Shown in pieces: positions 7,238-15,811 of a stretch of DNA of 23,636 nt (positions within the stretch are counted from its first letter, which is position 1; the number at the start of each line of letters is the position of its first letter). The DNA is from JBKEAJ01 sp047975005 (lineage in GTDB: Bacteria > Bacteroidota > Bacteroidia > Bacteroidales > Prolixibacteraceae). The position numbers were made by a program, and so were the translations under genes. Location: NCBI GenBank assembly GCA_047975005.1, contig JBKECW010000055.1:1-23636 (forward strand), given 5' to 3'. The notes under the pieces are model-generated. The model was not told the DNA's origin and did not search any database. It worked only from the letters and a program-made list of their open reading frames with translations.

Positions 7238-8477
7238 ATCTTTTAAAAACTACTGTTGAATTATGACCACCAAATCCAAATGTATTGCTTATTGCATATT
7301 TCATCTCACGCTTCTGAGCCTTATTAAATGTGAAGTTCAACTTATTATCAATCTCTTCATCATCAGTAAAATGATTGATTGTCGGAGGAACTATACCCTC
7401 TTTCAAGGCTAAAAGGGTTGCAATTGCTTCTACTGCTCCGGCACCTCCAAGCAGGTGTCCAGTCATAGATTTAGTTGAGCTAATATTCAACTTATACGCA
7501 TGATCGCCAAATACTTTTTTGATAGCATTCGATTCAGCTACATCTCCAAGACCAGTTGATGTGCCATGAACATTTATATAATCGATATCTTCGTGTTTTA
7601 GTCCTGCATCTTTGAGCGCATTATTAATAACAAGCTCGACACCTATTCCATCAGGATGAGGAGCTGTCATATGATATGCGTCCGAAGACAAACCAGAGCC
7701 TAAAACTTCACCATAGATTTTTGCACCTCTAGCCAAAGCATGTTCATATTCTTCTAATATCAACGTTGCGCCACCTTCTCCTATGACAAAACCATCTCTG
7801 TCCTTGTCGAATGGTCTAGATGCTGTTTGAGGATCATCATTACGGGTAGACAAGGCATGCATAGCATTGAAACCACCTACACCAACAGGATTGACAGCTG
7901 CTTCTGCTCCTCCAGTAATAAACAAGTCGGCCTTTCCTAAACGAATGTAGTTAAGAGCCTCTATCATTGCATTGTTACTTGAGGCACATGCCGTAACAGT
8001 CGAGAAACTTGGCCCCATGAATCCGTATTTCATCGAAATCAATCCTCCAGCAATGTTGATTATCATCTTGGGAATAAAAAAGGGCGAAAGACGAGGCTTT
8101 GCAACATCTAAACTCAGAACTTCAGATTGAAATGTTTCTAGACCTCCAATTCCTGTCCCCCAAATTACTCCACAACGTGTCAAGTCTAATTTTTCCAAAT
8201 TTAATTTGGCATCTTCCACTGCCTGTGCTGTTGAGGCCATAGCATACTGTGTAAAGAGATCCATTTTACGGACCTCTTTTCTGTCTTCTATGTAGTCTCC
8301 AGGATTAAATCCTTTTACCTCACAGGCAAATTGCGTTCTGTATTGAGATGCGTCAAATTTAGTTATTGACGCAGCACCGCTTTTGCCACTCTTTAGCCCT
8401 TCCCAATATTCCGCAATGGAATTGCCAAGTGGATTTACGGTTCCTAAACCGGTTACGACCACTCTTCTAATTTCCAT
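7230..8477 (-). CDS. fabF: Beta-ketoacyl-ACP synthase II
   Basis: 415 residues, the usual FabF length. It condenses malonyl-ACP with acyl-ACP in fatty-acid elongation in the cytoplasm. The catalytic triad is visible: Cys164 in VTACASSNNAM, His304 in NVHGTSTGLGD and His341 in SMTGHLLGGAGA. PFDKDRDGFVIGEG at 222-235 is also typical. The Cys-His-His triad marks the KAS I/II type rather than FabH. It follows acpP by 18 bases on the same strand and overlaps rnc, so the three genes form one operon. Confidence 0.97.
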   Translation of the reverse strand: MEIRRVVVTGLGTVNPLGNSIAEYWEGLKSGKSGAASITKFDASQYRTQFACEVKGFNPGDYIEDRKEVRKMDLFTQYAMASTAQAVEDAKLNLEKLDLTRCGVIWGTGIGGLETFQSEVLSLDVAKPRLSPFFIPKMIINIAGGLISMKYGFMGPSFSTVTACASSNNAMIEALNYIRLGKADLFITGGAEAAVNPVGVGGFNAMHALSTRNDDPQTASRPFDKDRDGFVIGEGGATLILEEYEHALARGAKIYGEVLGSGLSSDAYHMTAPHPDGIGVELVINNALKDAGLKHEDIDYINVHGTSTGLGDVAESNAIKKVFGDHAYKLNISSTKSMTGHLLGGAGAVEAIATLLALKEGIVPPTINHFTDDEEIDNKLNFTFNKAQKREMKYAISNTFGFGGHNSTVVFKRFE

Positions 8478-8495
8478 CAGAATAAAATTAAGTTA

Positions 8496-8732
8496 TTACT
8501 TAGAGCTGTTCTCAATGTAGGAAACAGCATCTCCCACAGTTGCTAATTTTTCTGCTTGATCGTCAGGAATTGTTACGTTAAACTCTTTTTCTAGCTCCAT
8601 AATTAACTCTACTGTATCTAGAGAGTCTGCACCTAGATCATTTGTAAAAGAAGCCTCGTTTGTAACTTCACTTGCGTCAACGCCTAATTTGTCAACAATA
8701 ATAGCTTTTACTTTTTCTGTAATTTCAGACAT
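8496..8732 (-). CDS. acpP: Acyl carrier protein
   Basis: 78 residues from ATG 8732 (MSEITEKVKAIIVDKLG). The phosphopantetheine attachment site is Ser37 in DLGADSLDTVEL. The protein is small and strongly acidic, as expected. The open frame extends upstream to 8813, but those 27 codons have no match to the family and the proposed promoter lies inside them, so the shorter form is chosen. It carries growing acyl chains for FabF, the next gene. Confidence 0.96.
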   Translation of the reverse strand: MSEITEKVKAIIVDKLGVDASEVTNEASFTNDLGADSLDTVELIMELEKEFNVTIPDDQAEKLATVGDAVSYIENSSK

Positions 8733-8772
8733 AATAAATTCGCTTTCGTTATTACTAATTTTTTTTACAGTG

Positions 8773-8802
8773 CAAATTAAAGGATTATTTTTTGTTCGGG
8801 AA
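8773..8802 (-). promoter_or_regulatory. Probable promoter of acpP-fabF-rnc
   Basis: On the minus strand TTC (8802-8800), a 19-base spacer and TTAATTTG (8780-8773) followed by CAC. This differs from TTG-N19-21-TAnnTTTG at one base in each element. The start would be near 8766, giving a leader of about 33 bases. Confidence 0.4.
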
Positions 8803-8964
8803 CAGAGCATCACAATCTATTTACATTTTAGACTCCATTAAATAACCTACAAGCCTTTATTTTTCGAACACTGACCCTACATAGTCGAAAAACAAGAAAG
8901 CCAATAAAACACAACGCTCTAATTATAAACAGATTACAAAAAAAGCATTTATTAATAGAGATGG

Positions 8965-8996
8965 TTCTACAAAATGAAAAAAAAATAGTATTTTTG
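8965..8996 (+). promoter_or_regulatory. Probable promoter of the DUF5606 gene
   Basis: TATTTTTG at 8989-8996 fits TAnnTTTG. The upstream element is TTC at 8965-8967 with a 21-base spacer rather than TTG. Transcription would start near 9003, about 11 bases before the ATG at 9014. Confidence 0.5.
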
Positions 8997-9013
8997 TCTC
9001 AAAATTTAGTTAT

Positions 9014-9604
<591 letters not shown>

Positions 9605-9644
9605 TTTTATTCGGTGATGAGTGAATACTCATCACCGAATAAAA
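9605..9644. terminator. Perfect 18-bp inverted repeat between convergent genes
   Basis: The arms are TTTTATTCGGTGATGAGT at 9605-9622 and its exact complement at 9627-9644, with a 4-base loop GAAT. It sits right after the DUF5606 stop and 25 bases from the stop of the convergent C-S lyase gene. Location and stability suggest a two-way terminator. It is unusual because neither strand has a long T run after the stem: the plus strand has A10 (9641-9650). Confidence 0.6.
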
Positions 9645-9668
9645 AAAAAACGACTAAACTGTTTAACC

Positions 9669-10844
9669 CTATAGCCTTCCAAAGGCTTTTGAAATTTGGT
9701 TCAGTCCTTGCTCCAATATGGTTCTTGGGCAACCTATATTTATACGAACAAAACCTCTACCCTCCTTGCCAAACATTTCACCAAAGTTTGGAGCGACCTT
9801 TGCTTCTCCCATAAATTTATCTCTCAATTCAGCTTCCGATAATCCGTATCCATTAAAGTCTAACCAAACCAAGAAACTCGCATCGGGCTTCACTACCCTC
9901 ACCTCGGGCAGATATTCTGCAATAAAACCTTCAAGATAATTATAATTAGCCTCAATGTAATTTATCAGCTCGGCAAGCCACTCTTTCCCCTCATTAAATG
10001 CGCTAAGTGTCGCCAAAGCACCAAACGTACTACCATGCCCTATCTGCAAAGACTCTATTCTTTTAATATATTTCTCTCTCATCTGCTTATCTGGAACGAT
10101 AACAAAGGAAAAGCCTAACCCTGCGATATTAAAAGTTTTGCTCGCCGCCATTGTCACGATCGAGTTCCGGGAGCTCTCCGTCCCAAGCATACCAAAGGAG
10201 GTATGCTTTACACCGTGTAATGTCAAATCGCAATGTATTTCGTCAGAAACGACTATCACTCCATACTTGTAACATAAGTTTCCAAGCTCAATGAGTTCCT
10301 CTCTCTCCCACGCCCGTCCGCCCGGATTATGAGGATTGCACAAAATCAACATTTTAGGAGAATGCTCCTTTATTTTTTCCTCTAAGTCCTCTAAGTCAAA
10401 ATAATACCTATTCTTCTCTATTTTGAGAGGATTTGTTACCAGCTTACGCCCATTCTCATTTATCACATGGTAAAAAGGATGATACACAGGAGGTTGTATA
10501 ACTATCTTATCACCCTCCTCTGTGAGGAACTGAATAGCAACAGCGAGTGCAGCAACAACTCCCGGTGTGAAGCCTATCCAATCTTTTTCAATATCCCAAG
10601 CATGCTGTCTCTTGACCCACGAAACAATAGATTCCCGCAAATCGTCATCTAATATATTATAGCCAAATACGCCATGATCGACAGTGTCGGCAAGAAGCTT
10701 CCTAACACACACGGGGCTTTTAAAATCCATATCGGCAACCCACATGGGGAGCAAATCATTAGTGTTGTAAAAGGGCTTCATTCCATCCCACTTCATGCTG
10801 TGCGTTCCTCTTCTTTCGACGACACTATTGAAATCAAAATTCAT
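9669..10844 (-). CDS. PatB/MalY-type cystathionine beta-lyase (PLP C-S lyase)
   Basis: 391 residues from ATG 10844 (MNFDFNSVVERRGTHSMKWD). The frame is open 13 codons further, but those residues are AT-rich filler and PatB-type proteins begin at the chosen Met. Fold-type I aminotransferase features are CNPHNPGGR at 169-177, SDEIHCDL with Asp201, and the PLP lysine Lys236 in AASKTFNIAGL. The opening R-[RK]-G-T-x-S-x-K-W-D is the mark of the MalY/PatB branch. Members cleave cystathionine or cysteine to homocysteine or sulfide, pyruvate and ammonia. A general aminotransferase role is less likely. It is a single gene, convergent with DUF5606. Confidence 0.88.
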   Translation of the reverse strand: MNFDFNSVVERRGTHSMKWDGMKPFYNTNDLLPMWVADMDFKSPVCVRKLLADTVDHGVFGYNILDDDLRESIVSWVKRQHAWDIEKDWIGFTPGVVAALAVAIQFLTEEGDKIVIQPPVYHPFYHVINENGRKLVTNPLKIEKNRYYFDLEDLEEKIKEHSPKMLILCNPHNPGGRAWEREELIELGNLCYKYGVIVVSDEIHCDLTLHGVKHTSFGMLGTESSRNSIVTMAASKTFNIAGLGFSFVIVPDKQMREKYIKRIESLQIGHGSTFGALATLSAFNEGKEWLAELINYIEANYNYLEGFIAEYLPEVRVVKPDASFLVWLDFNGYGLSEAELRDKFMGEAKVAPNFGEMFGKEGRGFVRINIGCPRTILEQGLNQISKAFGRL

Positions 10845-10912
10845 TTGTTTATTTTTTTTAAATTCTAATATTTGGAAAACCACCAGACAATCTGATTTTT
10901 CGGTCTATATAT

Positions 10913-10945
10913 CAAAGCTAAGATAAGTAAAAGATGTAAATTCAA
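10913..10945 (-). promoter_or_regulatory. Probable promoter of the C-S lyase gene
   Basis: On the minus strand TAGCTTTG at 10920-10913 fits TAnnTTTG. A TTG at 10945-10943 lies 22 bases upstream, slightly long. The start would be near 10906, with a leader of about 62 bases. Confidence 0.5.
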
Positions 10946-11035
10946 TGACGTTCTTTTGTAATTCGCTTTCGATTATTCTGCTCATTGAGGATTTAATTCA
11001 TCTCCATTCCATTTTTAAAGCTCATAGACTATTTC

Positions 11036-13906
11036 TTAGGAACGGCTCGACTGAAAACCCGTCTTCGACAAGCTAATATCTACAAATCTAGCTCTGTCAT
11101 TGGGAGGGTTAGTGCTTAGTATATGTTCAATTCGTGTAGCGGCTTCAGGGTTTTTTGCCATGATAAACATATATCCGCCGCCACCTGCCCCGGGCAGTTT
11201 ATACGCCAAGCACAGGTCTTTTATCTGATTGATAATAGACTGGACGACAGGAGGATTAGTACCTACATCCAACTTCTGATTTTGCTCCCAAGCGAGACTC
11301 ACCTGCCTCGCAAGCTGCTCATAACTACCTGTCTGCAAGGCATCAAATGTTGTGCGGGCATGTTTCTTAATGTCGTTCAACAGTGCCAAGTGATGAGTGG
11401 AATTTAAAAACATTCCCCTAACAATCTCTGATAATATATTCTTTGCAGTACGAGTTATCCCTGTGTAATACAACAGCATACACCCGTTATACTCTACATT
11501 TGTAAACAAATGGTCGGGTCCCCAACGCACTGTCGGCAACTGAGACAAACCAGAGGAGGTTTCCATAAGCTTTATTCCTTGCAAAACGCCCCCATATTGG
11601 TCTTGCCAGCCACCACCGGTGGTCAGCAACTGCTCCAACACCAAGGTGCGATTACATATTTCGTTTTTATCCCAGTTCAATCCACAGAAATCTGAGAGTG
11701 TTCCCAACACGGCGGCTGCCAAAATTGAGCTTGTTCCCAAGCCTGAGCCTTTAGGTATAGCTGCCAACAGTGAAATTTCTATGCCTCCTCCAAATTCTTT
11801 TAACTGCTCTTCCAAACTATTCTTCACCAACTTTGAAAACATGGTTCCGAAACCTGCCAAACACAATGCCGCCTTAGGAATGGAGAATGGCGATCCAACT
11901 TGCTGAAAATCTGCCAATTCCTCAAAACTAGTTATATCTTCTCTAGCACCCAAGTCTATGGAGCGCAAAATAATCTTATATTCTTTGCAGGGCTTAATAT
12001 ACACTTGCAGAGGCGGCTGATTGTTAAGCTCTACTGCCATATTCAAAACCGAACCGCCTGCCATCATGCAAAAAGGTGGAGTATCGCTCCAACCGCCTGC
12101 TAGGTCAATGCGTACAGGACTGCGCCCCCATACAATCTGGTCAGGAAAAACGTTCATTCGAGGAATAACTTTATCACCCCGCAAGGAACTTATTAGGCTA
12201 TCGCGCAACAAGGCAAAAGCCTTTTGTTCCTCGGGCAGCGGGTCTTTCCCTGTATACATGGCGACACGACTTCTAAACATATAATCGTGCATGCGATTAA
12301 TAACCGGCTCCTCAGTGGGCAAAGCGTCAGGCAATGGTATATTATTTTCGGCATAATCACGAGCGGCATGATCCAAATTCACTTGATAAAATACACTCCG
12401 TTTATAATGCCTAGCTAACACAGACCAGTTCTGAATACGAAAGTCTTTGCGCTGCTCATATAAACGAAAAAGATTTGCTTGCGCCGAAATATCCGATGCC
12501 GACAGACGCTCGCAAGATAGCCATAAGGACTTAATTTCTTCATTGTTGGGAGCAGGCTTTATCAGCCAATCCAACAAAAGCTCCATCTGCTCAATATTGT
12601 CTATCAATGGAAATAGTGCTGCTTCTTGAATATCCGCATCAATCTGAATACCTGCCTCTTGCAAGGAAACACCGTGTTTATCGAACCATTCAGACAGAGA
12701 AACTCCAAGCCAGCAAGTCTGTACATCAGAAACTGAACCCGAGAATTTGTCGAGAAAGCCATATGGACGAAGGGCATACATAGTCTGCCCCACAGGTACA
12801 ATGTCTATACAGGTTTGTGCATGCAAGCTCAAAGACCAATTATTTTGCGGTACTCCCGTAATAATATGCTGTCTGTTCAGTCTCCACCCCTTGCTGACAT
12901 GGCTATTTTCAATCCACAACTCCGAGTAATCAGCTGTCAATGGAATATCAATATTTGCATTCTGCACAAACATGGTAGGATGAGGCTTTACGTTTTTAGT
13001 CCAAATACTACGTTGATCCTTCACCCTATTCTGCACGGCAAGTGTTGATGATATAAGCTCGCGACTAGTACCATAATGATAAAACTCGCCTTCAGGTAGT
13101 GGTAAAATAGCAACAGTAAGTTTATTTATCTCCGGGTCAGCATCGGGAGCATCCACGCCCAAGTTTACTCCGAATTGTCCGTATAGGTCGTAAAAGGACG
13201 GCTTCCAGTCTGCCGACGGGTTCTCGGGATTAAAATCCGACTTTTTCATCAATAGCTCCACAGCCCTATCACTCAATAGCCAAATGCCAATGTCCATCAT
13301 AAACAAATTATTGGCTGCTATATTGCGTAGAGTTCCGCTATCCGGCTTCTGCAACATATATAATAAGTTATGCGGATATTCGCGGTCGCACACATATACA
13401 CCATGATTGCTCGCCAGCTCGGGGTCGACCCACAAACCATAACATATAATATCTGCATCAGGCAGTTTCGCAGCAGTTAGATCCGCACGGACAAAGGTAT
13501 CTCCACTTGCAACAAGAGTATTGACGCCACTTGGTGCAAGACTCATAATTCGCTCGTAAAGTGGCAATTGCAAGTCTAGCAAAGACTGATTGAGCGTCTG
13601 ACCCCTCTCATATCTAACAACAGGAATAGGTGTGAGTATCTTGCCGCAAGTGGCATACGAGGGAAGCCGCCTACTCTGTCCTCCGGCATGAATTACAATC
13701 CGCTTCTCGTGTGCCAACCACTCATCGAAAGGAATATTGCTACTCTCTTCTTGCCAGCTTTTGAAGAGCAACCACGAAGTGCCGCCACCCGACCCGACTT
13801 TGGTTCCCGACGGATCGGAATCACAAAAGTATTCCTGCCTGGAAACCTGCTCCAAATCATGAAACTGTTTTACAAGATTCTCGGGTAAAGAGAATAGTTT
13901 TTTCAT
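11036..13906 (-). CDS. fkp: Bifunctional L-fucokinase / L-fucose-1-phosphate guanylyltransferase
   Basis: 956 residues, about the length of Bacteroides Fkp. The N-terminal half is the guanylyltransferase: GSGGGTSWLL at 38-47 and IHAGGQSRRLPSYATCGKIL at 72-91 form the nucleotide site. The C-terminal part is a GHMP sugar kinase, with RIDLAGGWSDTPP near 595-607 and the phosphate loop AIPKGSGLGTSS near 715-726, then GGGWQDQYGG and PGAGGGGYMF. The enzyme makes GDP-L-fucose from free L-fucose with ATP and GTP, the salvage route that feeds fucosylation of surface glycans in Bacteroidales. It lies 20 bases after the stop of the EEP-fold gene on the same strand, so both are probably co-transcribed. 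No broken motif was seen. Confidence 0.96.
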   Translation of the reverse strand: MKKLFSLPENLVKQFHDLEQVSRQEYFCDSDPSGTKVGSGGGTSWLLFKSWQEESSNIPFDEWLAHEKRIVIHAGGQSRRLPSYATCGKILTPIPVVRYERGQTLNQSLLDLQLPLYERIMSLAPSGVNTLVASGDTFVRADLTAAKLPDADIICYGLWVDPELASNHGVYVCDREYPHNLLYMLQKPDSGTLRNIAANNLFMMDIGIWLLSDRAVELLMKKSDFNPENPSADWKPSFYDLYGQFGVNLGVDAPDADPEINKLTVAILPLPEGEFYHYGTSRELISSTLAVQNRVKDQRSIWTKNVKPHPTMFVQNANIDIPLTADYSELWIENSHVSKGWRLNRQHIITGVPQNNWSLSLHAQTCIDIVPVGQTMYALRPYGFLDKFSGSVSDVQTCWLGVSLSEWFDKHGVSLQEAGIQIDADIQEAALFPLIDNIEQMELLLDWLIKPAPNNEEIKSLWLSCERLSASDISAQANLFRLYEQRKDFRIQNWSVLARHYKRSVFYQVNLDHAARDYAENNIPLPDALPTEEPVINRMHDYMFRSRVAMYTGKDPLPEEQKAFALLRDSLISSLRGDKVIPRMNVFPDQIVWGRSPVRIDLAGGWSDTPPFCMMAGGSVLNMAVELNNQPPLQVYIKPCKEYKIILRSIDLGAREDITSFEELADFQQVGSPFSIPKAALCLAGFGTMFSKLVKNSLEEQLKEFGGGIEISLLAAIPKGSGLGTSSILAAAVLGTLSDFCGLNWDKNEICNRTLVLEQLLTTGGGWQDQYGGVLQGIKLMETSSGLSQLPTVRWGPDHLFTNVEYNGCMLLYYTGITRTAKNILSEIVRGMFLNSTHHLALLNDIKKHARTTFDALQTGSYEQLARQVSLAWEQNQKLDVGTNPPVVQSIINQIKDLCLAYKLPGAGGGGYMFIMAKNPEAATRIEHILSTNPPNDRARFVDISLSKTGFQSSRS

Positions 13907-13926
13907 ATTGTTCTTTTTTTGTATAA

Positions 13927-15003
13927 TTACTTCAACAATTCAAATCCAACATATACCGGGTAGTGATCAGAGTCGCCAATTTCAAGATTTTGGTATATTG
14001 TGGGATTAAACATCTTGTCACTATAAAACACATAGTCTATTCGCAGGAAAGGCAATTTCCCTCGATATGTGCTCCCAATGCCACGCCCTCTTTTTTCAAA
14101 AGAATCAGAGGTTTTTTTGGTAATAGAGCCATGCGTATATGACACCGGAGGCTCATTAAAATCGCCACAAACCAATACAGGATAAGGGCAATCCTCTATA
14201 CCAGCGAGTAGAGCATCAACCTGCTCTGCACGTTTTCTAAACCCCGTACTTAAACGATGACCTAAATCAAGTGCTTGCTTCTTCATTTCATCACTATCAA
14301 GTCCATACTCCGAAAGTGTATTATTGTATTGCTCTAGCAGTAGACTATTCGACTGCAAGTGGCTATTTATAACCCTAACGGTGTCATCATTTATTTTTAA
14401 ATCGACCCACATATAACCGTTAGGTGTATTCTCAAAGTTCTTAGCCCCTTTTCCAACAATCAAAAAAGAAGTAATTATATACCTCTGATTATCGGAAAAG
14501 TAATAGTATTTATCTCCTGTTATTTTCGCAAAAGAGAGGAGTGCATCCTTAACGGTATTTTCTTTAGTAAAGATAGCCTCCTGAAAACAATATACATTTG
14601 CCTTTTTCTTTGCGAATTCATCCATTAAACTTTCAATATTTACTGGTTTATGGTGCTCATCTCTAAACATTCGGGTGTTGTATGTTAGTACTCCTAAATC
14701 CAATTGCGGAGACTCTAAGGGTCTACTGAATCGAAAGACGGACAAAAAAGTTGAGATACCAACTAAAAATGCAAATAGAGATACAAAAGCAAATTTCTTT
14801 TTTTTGCTAAAAAGTAGCCAATACAATATGAAAAAGACATTTACAATGAGTATTGGCACGTAAAACAGCCCAAAGAATGGAAGAATTTGTGATTTTGCGG
14901 CACTAACTTCAGTTGATATATAAGCACATACAAGAAACGTGGCAAATACCACATTCGTTATAAGCACTAAATACCTGAATATCCATCTAATAACCTTTAT
15001 CAT
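13927..15003 (-). CDS. Membrane-anchored endonuclease/exonuclease/phosphatase-fold protein
   Basis: 358 residues from ATG 15003 (MIKVIRWIFRYLVL); an ATG at 15012 would add three. The N-terminal ~110 residues hold three hydrophobic segments (LVLITNVVFATFLVCAYI, LFYVPILIVNVFFILYWLLF and FAFVSLFAFLVGISTFLSV). The rest is a DNase I-like fold: VLTYNTRMF, VYCFQEA with the metal-binding Glu, INSHLQ, VCGDFNEPP, RIDYVFYS and the catalytic GDSDHYPV. Such proteins cut phosphoester bonds in nucleic acids, sphingolipids or inositol phosphates; the substrate cannot be read from the sequence. The catalytic part is likely outside the cytoplasmic membrane, but topology is not proven. It is upstream of fkp in the same operon. 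Confidence 0.85.
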   Translation of the reverse strand: MIKVIRWIFRYLVLITNVVFATFLVCAYISTEVSAAKSQILPFFGLFYVPILIVNVFFILYWLLFSKKKKFAFVSLFAFLVGISTFLSVFRFSRPLESPQLDLGVLTYNTRMFRDEHHKPVNIESLMDEFAKKKANVYCFQEAIFTKENTVKDALLSFAKITGDKYYYFSDNQRYIITSFLIVGKGAKNFENTPNGYMWVDLKINDDTVRVINSHLQSNSLLLEQYNNTLSEYGLDSDEMKKQALDLGHRLSTGFRKRAEQVDALLAGIEDCPYPVLVCGDFNEPPVSYTHGSITKKTSDSFEKRGRGIGSTYRGKLPFLRIDYVFYSDKMFNPTIYQNLEIGDSDHYPVYVGFELLK

Positions 15004-15028
15004 AAGAAGCATGTCGATTAATGATGCA

Positions 15029-15036
15029 CAAACTTA
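15029..15036 (-). promoter_or_regulatory. −7 element for the EEP-fold gene and fkp
   Basis: TAAGTTTG on the minus strand (15036-15029) fits TAnnTTTG. The expected start is near 15022, 18 bases before the ATG. No clear TTG was found 19-21 bases upstream. The element of the divergent gene is only 11 bases away. Confidence 0.45.
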
Positions 15037-15047
15037 ATAAAAAGAAT

Positions 15048-15055
15048 TATCTTTG
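15048..15055 (+). promoter_or_regulatory. −7 element for the DUF2007 gene
   Basis: TATCTTTG fits TAnnTTTG. It predicts a start near 15062, 9 bases before the ATG at 15071. No TTG lies at the expected upstream distance. Confidence 0.5.
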
Positions 15056-15070
15056 AAAGCATAATATCGT

Positions 15071-15520
15071 ATGAAAATGACCAATTGGAGCATTGTAATA
15101 ACATTCACTTCGCCCACCGAAGCTCACATGGCTAAGGGATATTTGGAGGCGAATGAAATCGACACATTGATAAGAGATGAGCTGACAGTGCAGGTCAATA
15201 ACTTTTATTCAAATGCCATCGGCGGAGTAAAGCTGCTTGTAAGAAATTCTGATCTTGAGGATGCCGTAAAACTACTAAAAGACGGAGGATATTTACCCAA
15301 CGGCTCAAGCGATGATAATAAGATTGAAGTCGTAGAGATTGATAAGTCTATCAACACCGGTATATGCCCATTCTGCAAGTCGGACAATATAAGTAAGCAG
15401 AAGAGTATGAGTGCTTTTGCTGTCGTTTTCTATCTGATACTCCAAATTTTTATTCCCTCATATAGAATATCCATGAAATGCTTCGACTGCGAGAAAGAGT
15501 GGAGGCTCAAGAGAAGATAA
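15071..15520 (+). CDS. DUF2007 protein with zinc ribbon and membrane segment
   Basis: 149 residues. Residues 5-75 match the DUF2007 domain (putative signal-transducing, ferredoxin-like fold): VITFTSPTEAHMAKGYLEAN, then IDTLIRDE, GGVKLLVRNSDLEDAVKLL. A four-Cys zinc site follows, split by a hydrophobic segment: CPFC (Cys99, Cys102), SAFAVVFYLILQIFIPSY near 113-131, then CFDC (Cys137, Cys140). The insertion of a membrane-like helix between the two Cys pairs is notable. The function is unknown for the family. An ATG two codons on (MTNWSIV, 15077) is an equal start candidate. Confidence 0.75.
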   Translation: MKMTNWSIVITFTSPTEAHMAKGYLEANEIDTLIRDELTVQVNNFYSNAIGGVKLLVRNSDLEDAVKLLKDGGYLPNGSSDDNKIEVVEIDKSINTGICPFCKSDNISKQKSMSAFAVVFYLILQIFIPSYRISMKCFDCEKEWRLKRR

Positions 15521-15811
15521 GTGATAATTAAACTATACGAATTATTTTTGCCTACATCTTTTCTATTAAGCTCTAAGTCCTACGGACTAAACCTTAAACA
15601 GTTCAACAATTCAACCTGCATCTATATCAGGACTATCGCCCCTACTATTATTTTTTTTACATCCTTGCTACGAAGATATCGGGACTACGTCCCTAAAAAC
15701 ATTCTGTATTCCATCGTAACATCACAGTATTGTAGTATCGCAGTATCAATCTTCATTGCGAGCGTCAGCGTGGCAATATCTTCCTTTACTGCTTTTACCA
15801 AGTGCATAATC
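15521..15811. repeat. Repeat-rich intergenic stretch between convergent genes
   Basis: No gene is supported in these 291 bases. They hold a palindrome GTCCTACGGAC near 15578-15588 and a second one GGGACTACGTCCC near 15681-15693. AGTATTG, AGTATCG and AGTATCA follow one another near 15727-15751, and an ATTGCGAGCGTCAGCG-type motif ending GGCAAT is near 15756-15778. Open frames here are short and have no protein-like composition. It looks like decayed dispersed repeats of the kind scattered between genes of Bacteroidota. No clean hairpin with a T run was found for either neighbour. Confidence 0.5.

Noticed and set aside
8733..8813. N-terminal extension of the acyl carrier protein
   Set aside because: The added 27 residues do not fit the family, and the likely promoter lies in this stretch.
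11500..13050. Several plus-strand frames opposite fkp
   Set aside because: They are antisense shadows of a well-conserved gene and have no start signals or motifs.
15521..15811. CRISPR array
   Set aside because: The motifs are short, unequal and have no regular spacers, and no cas gene is present.
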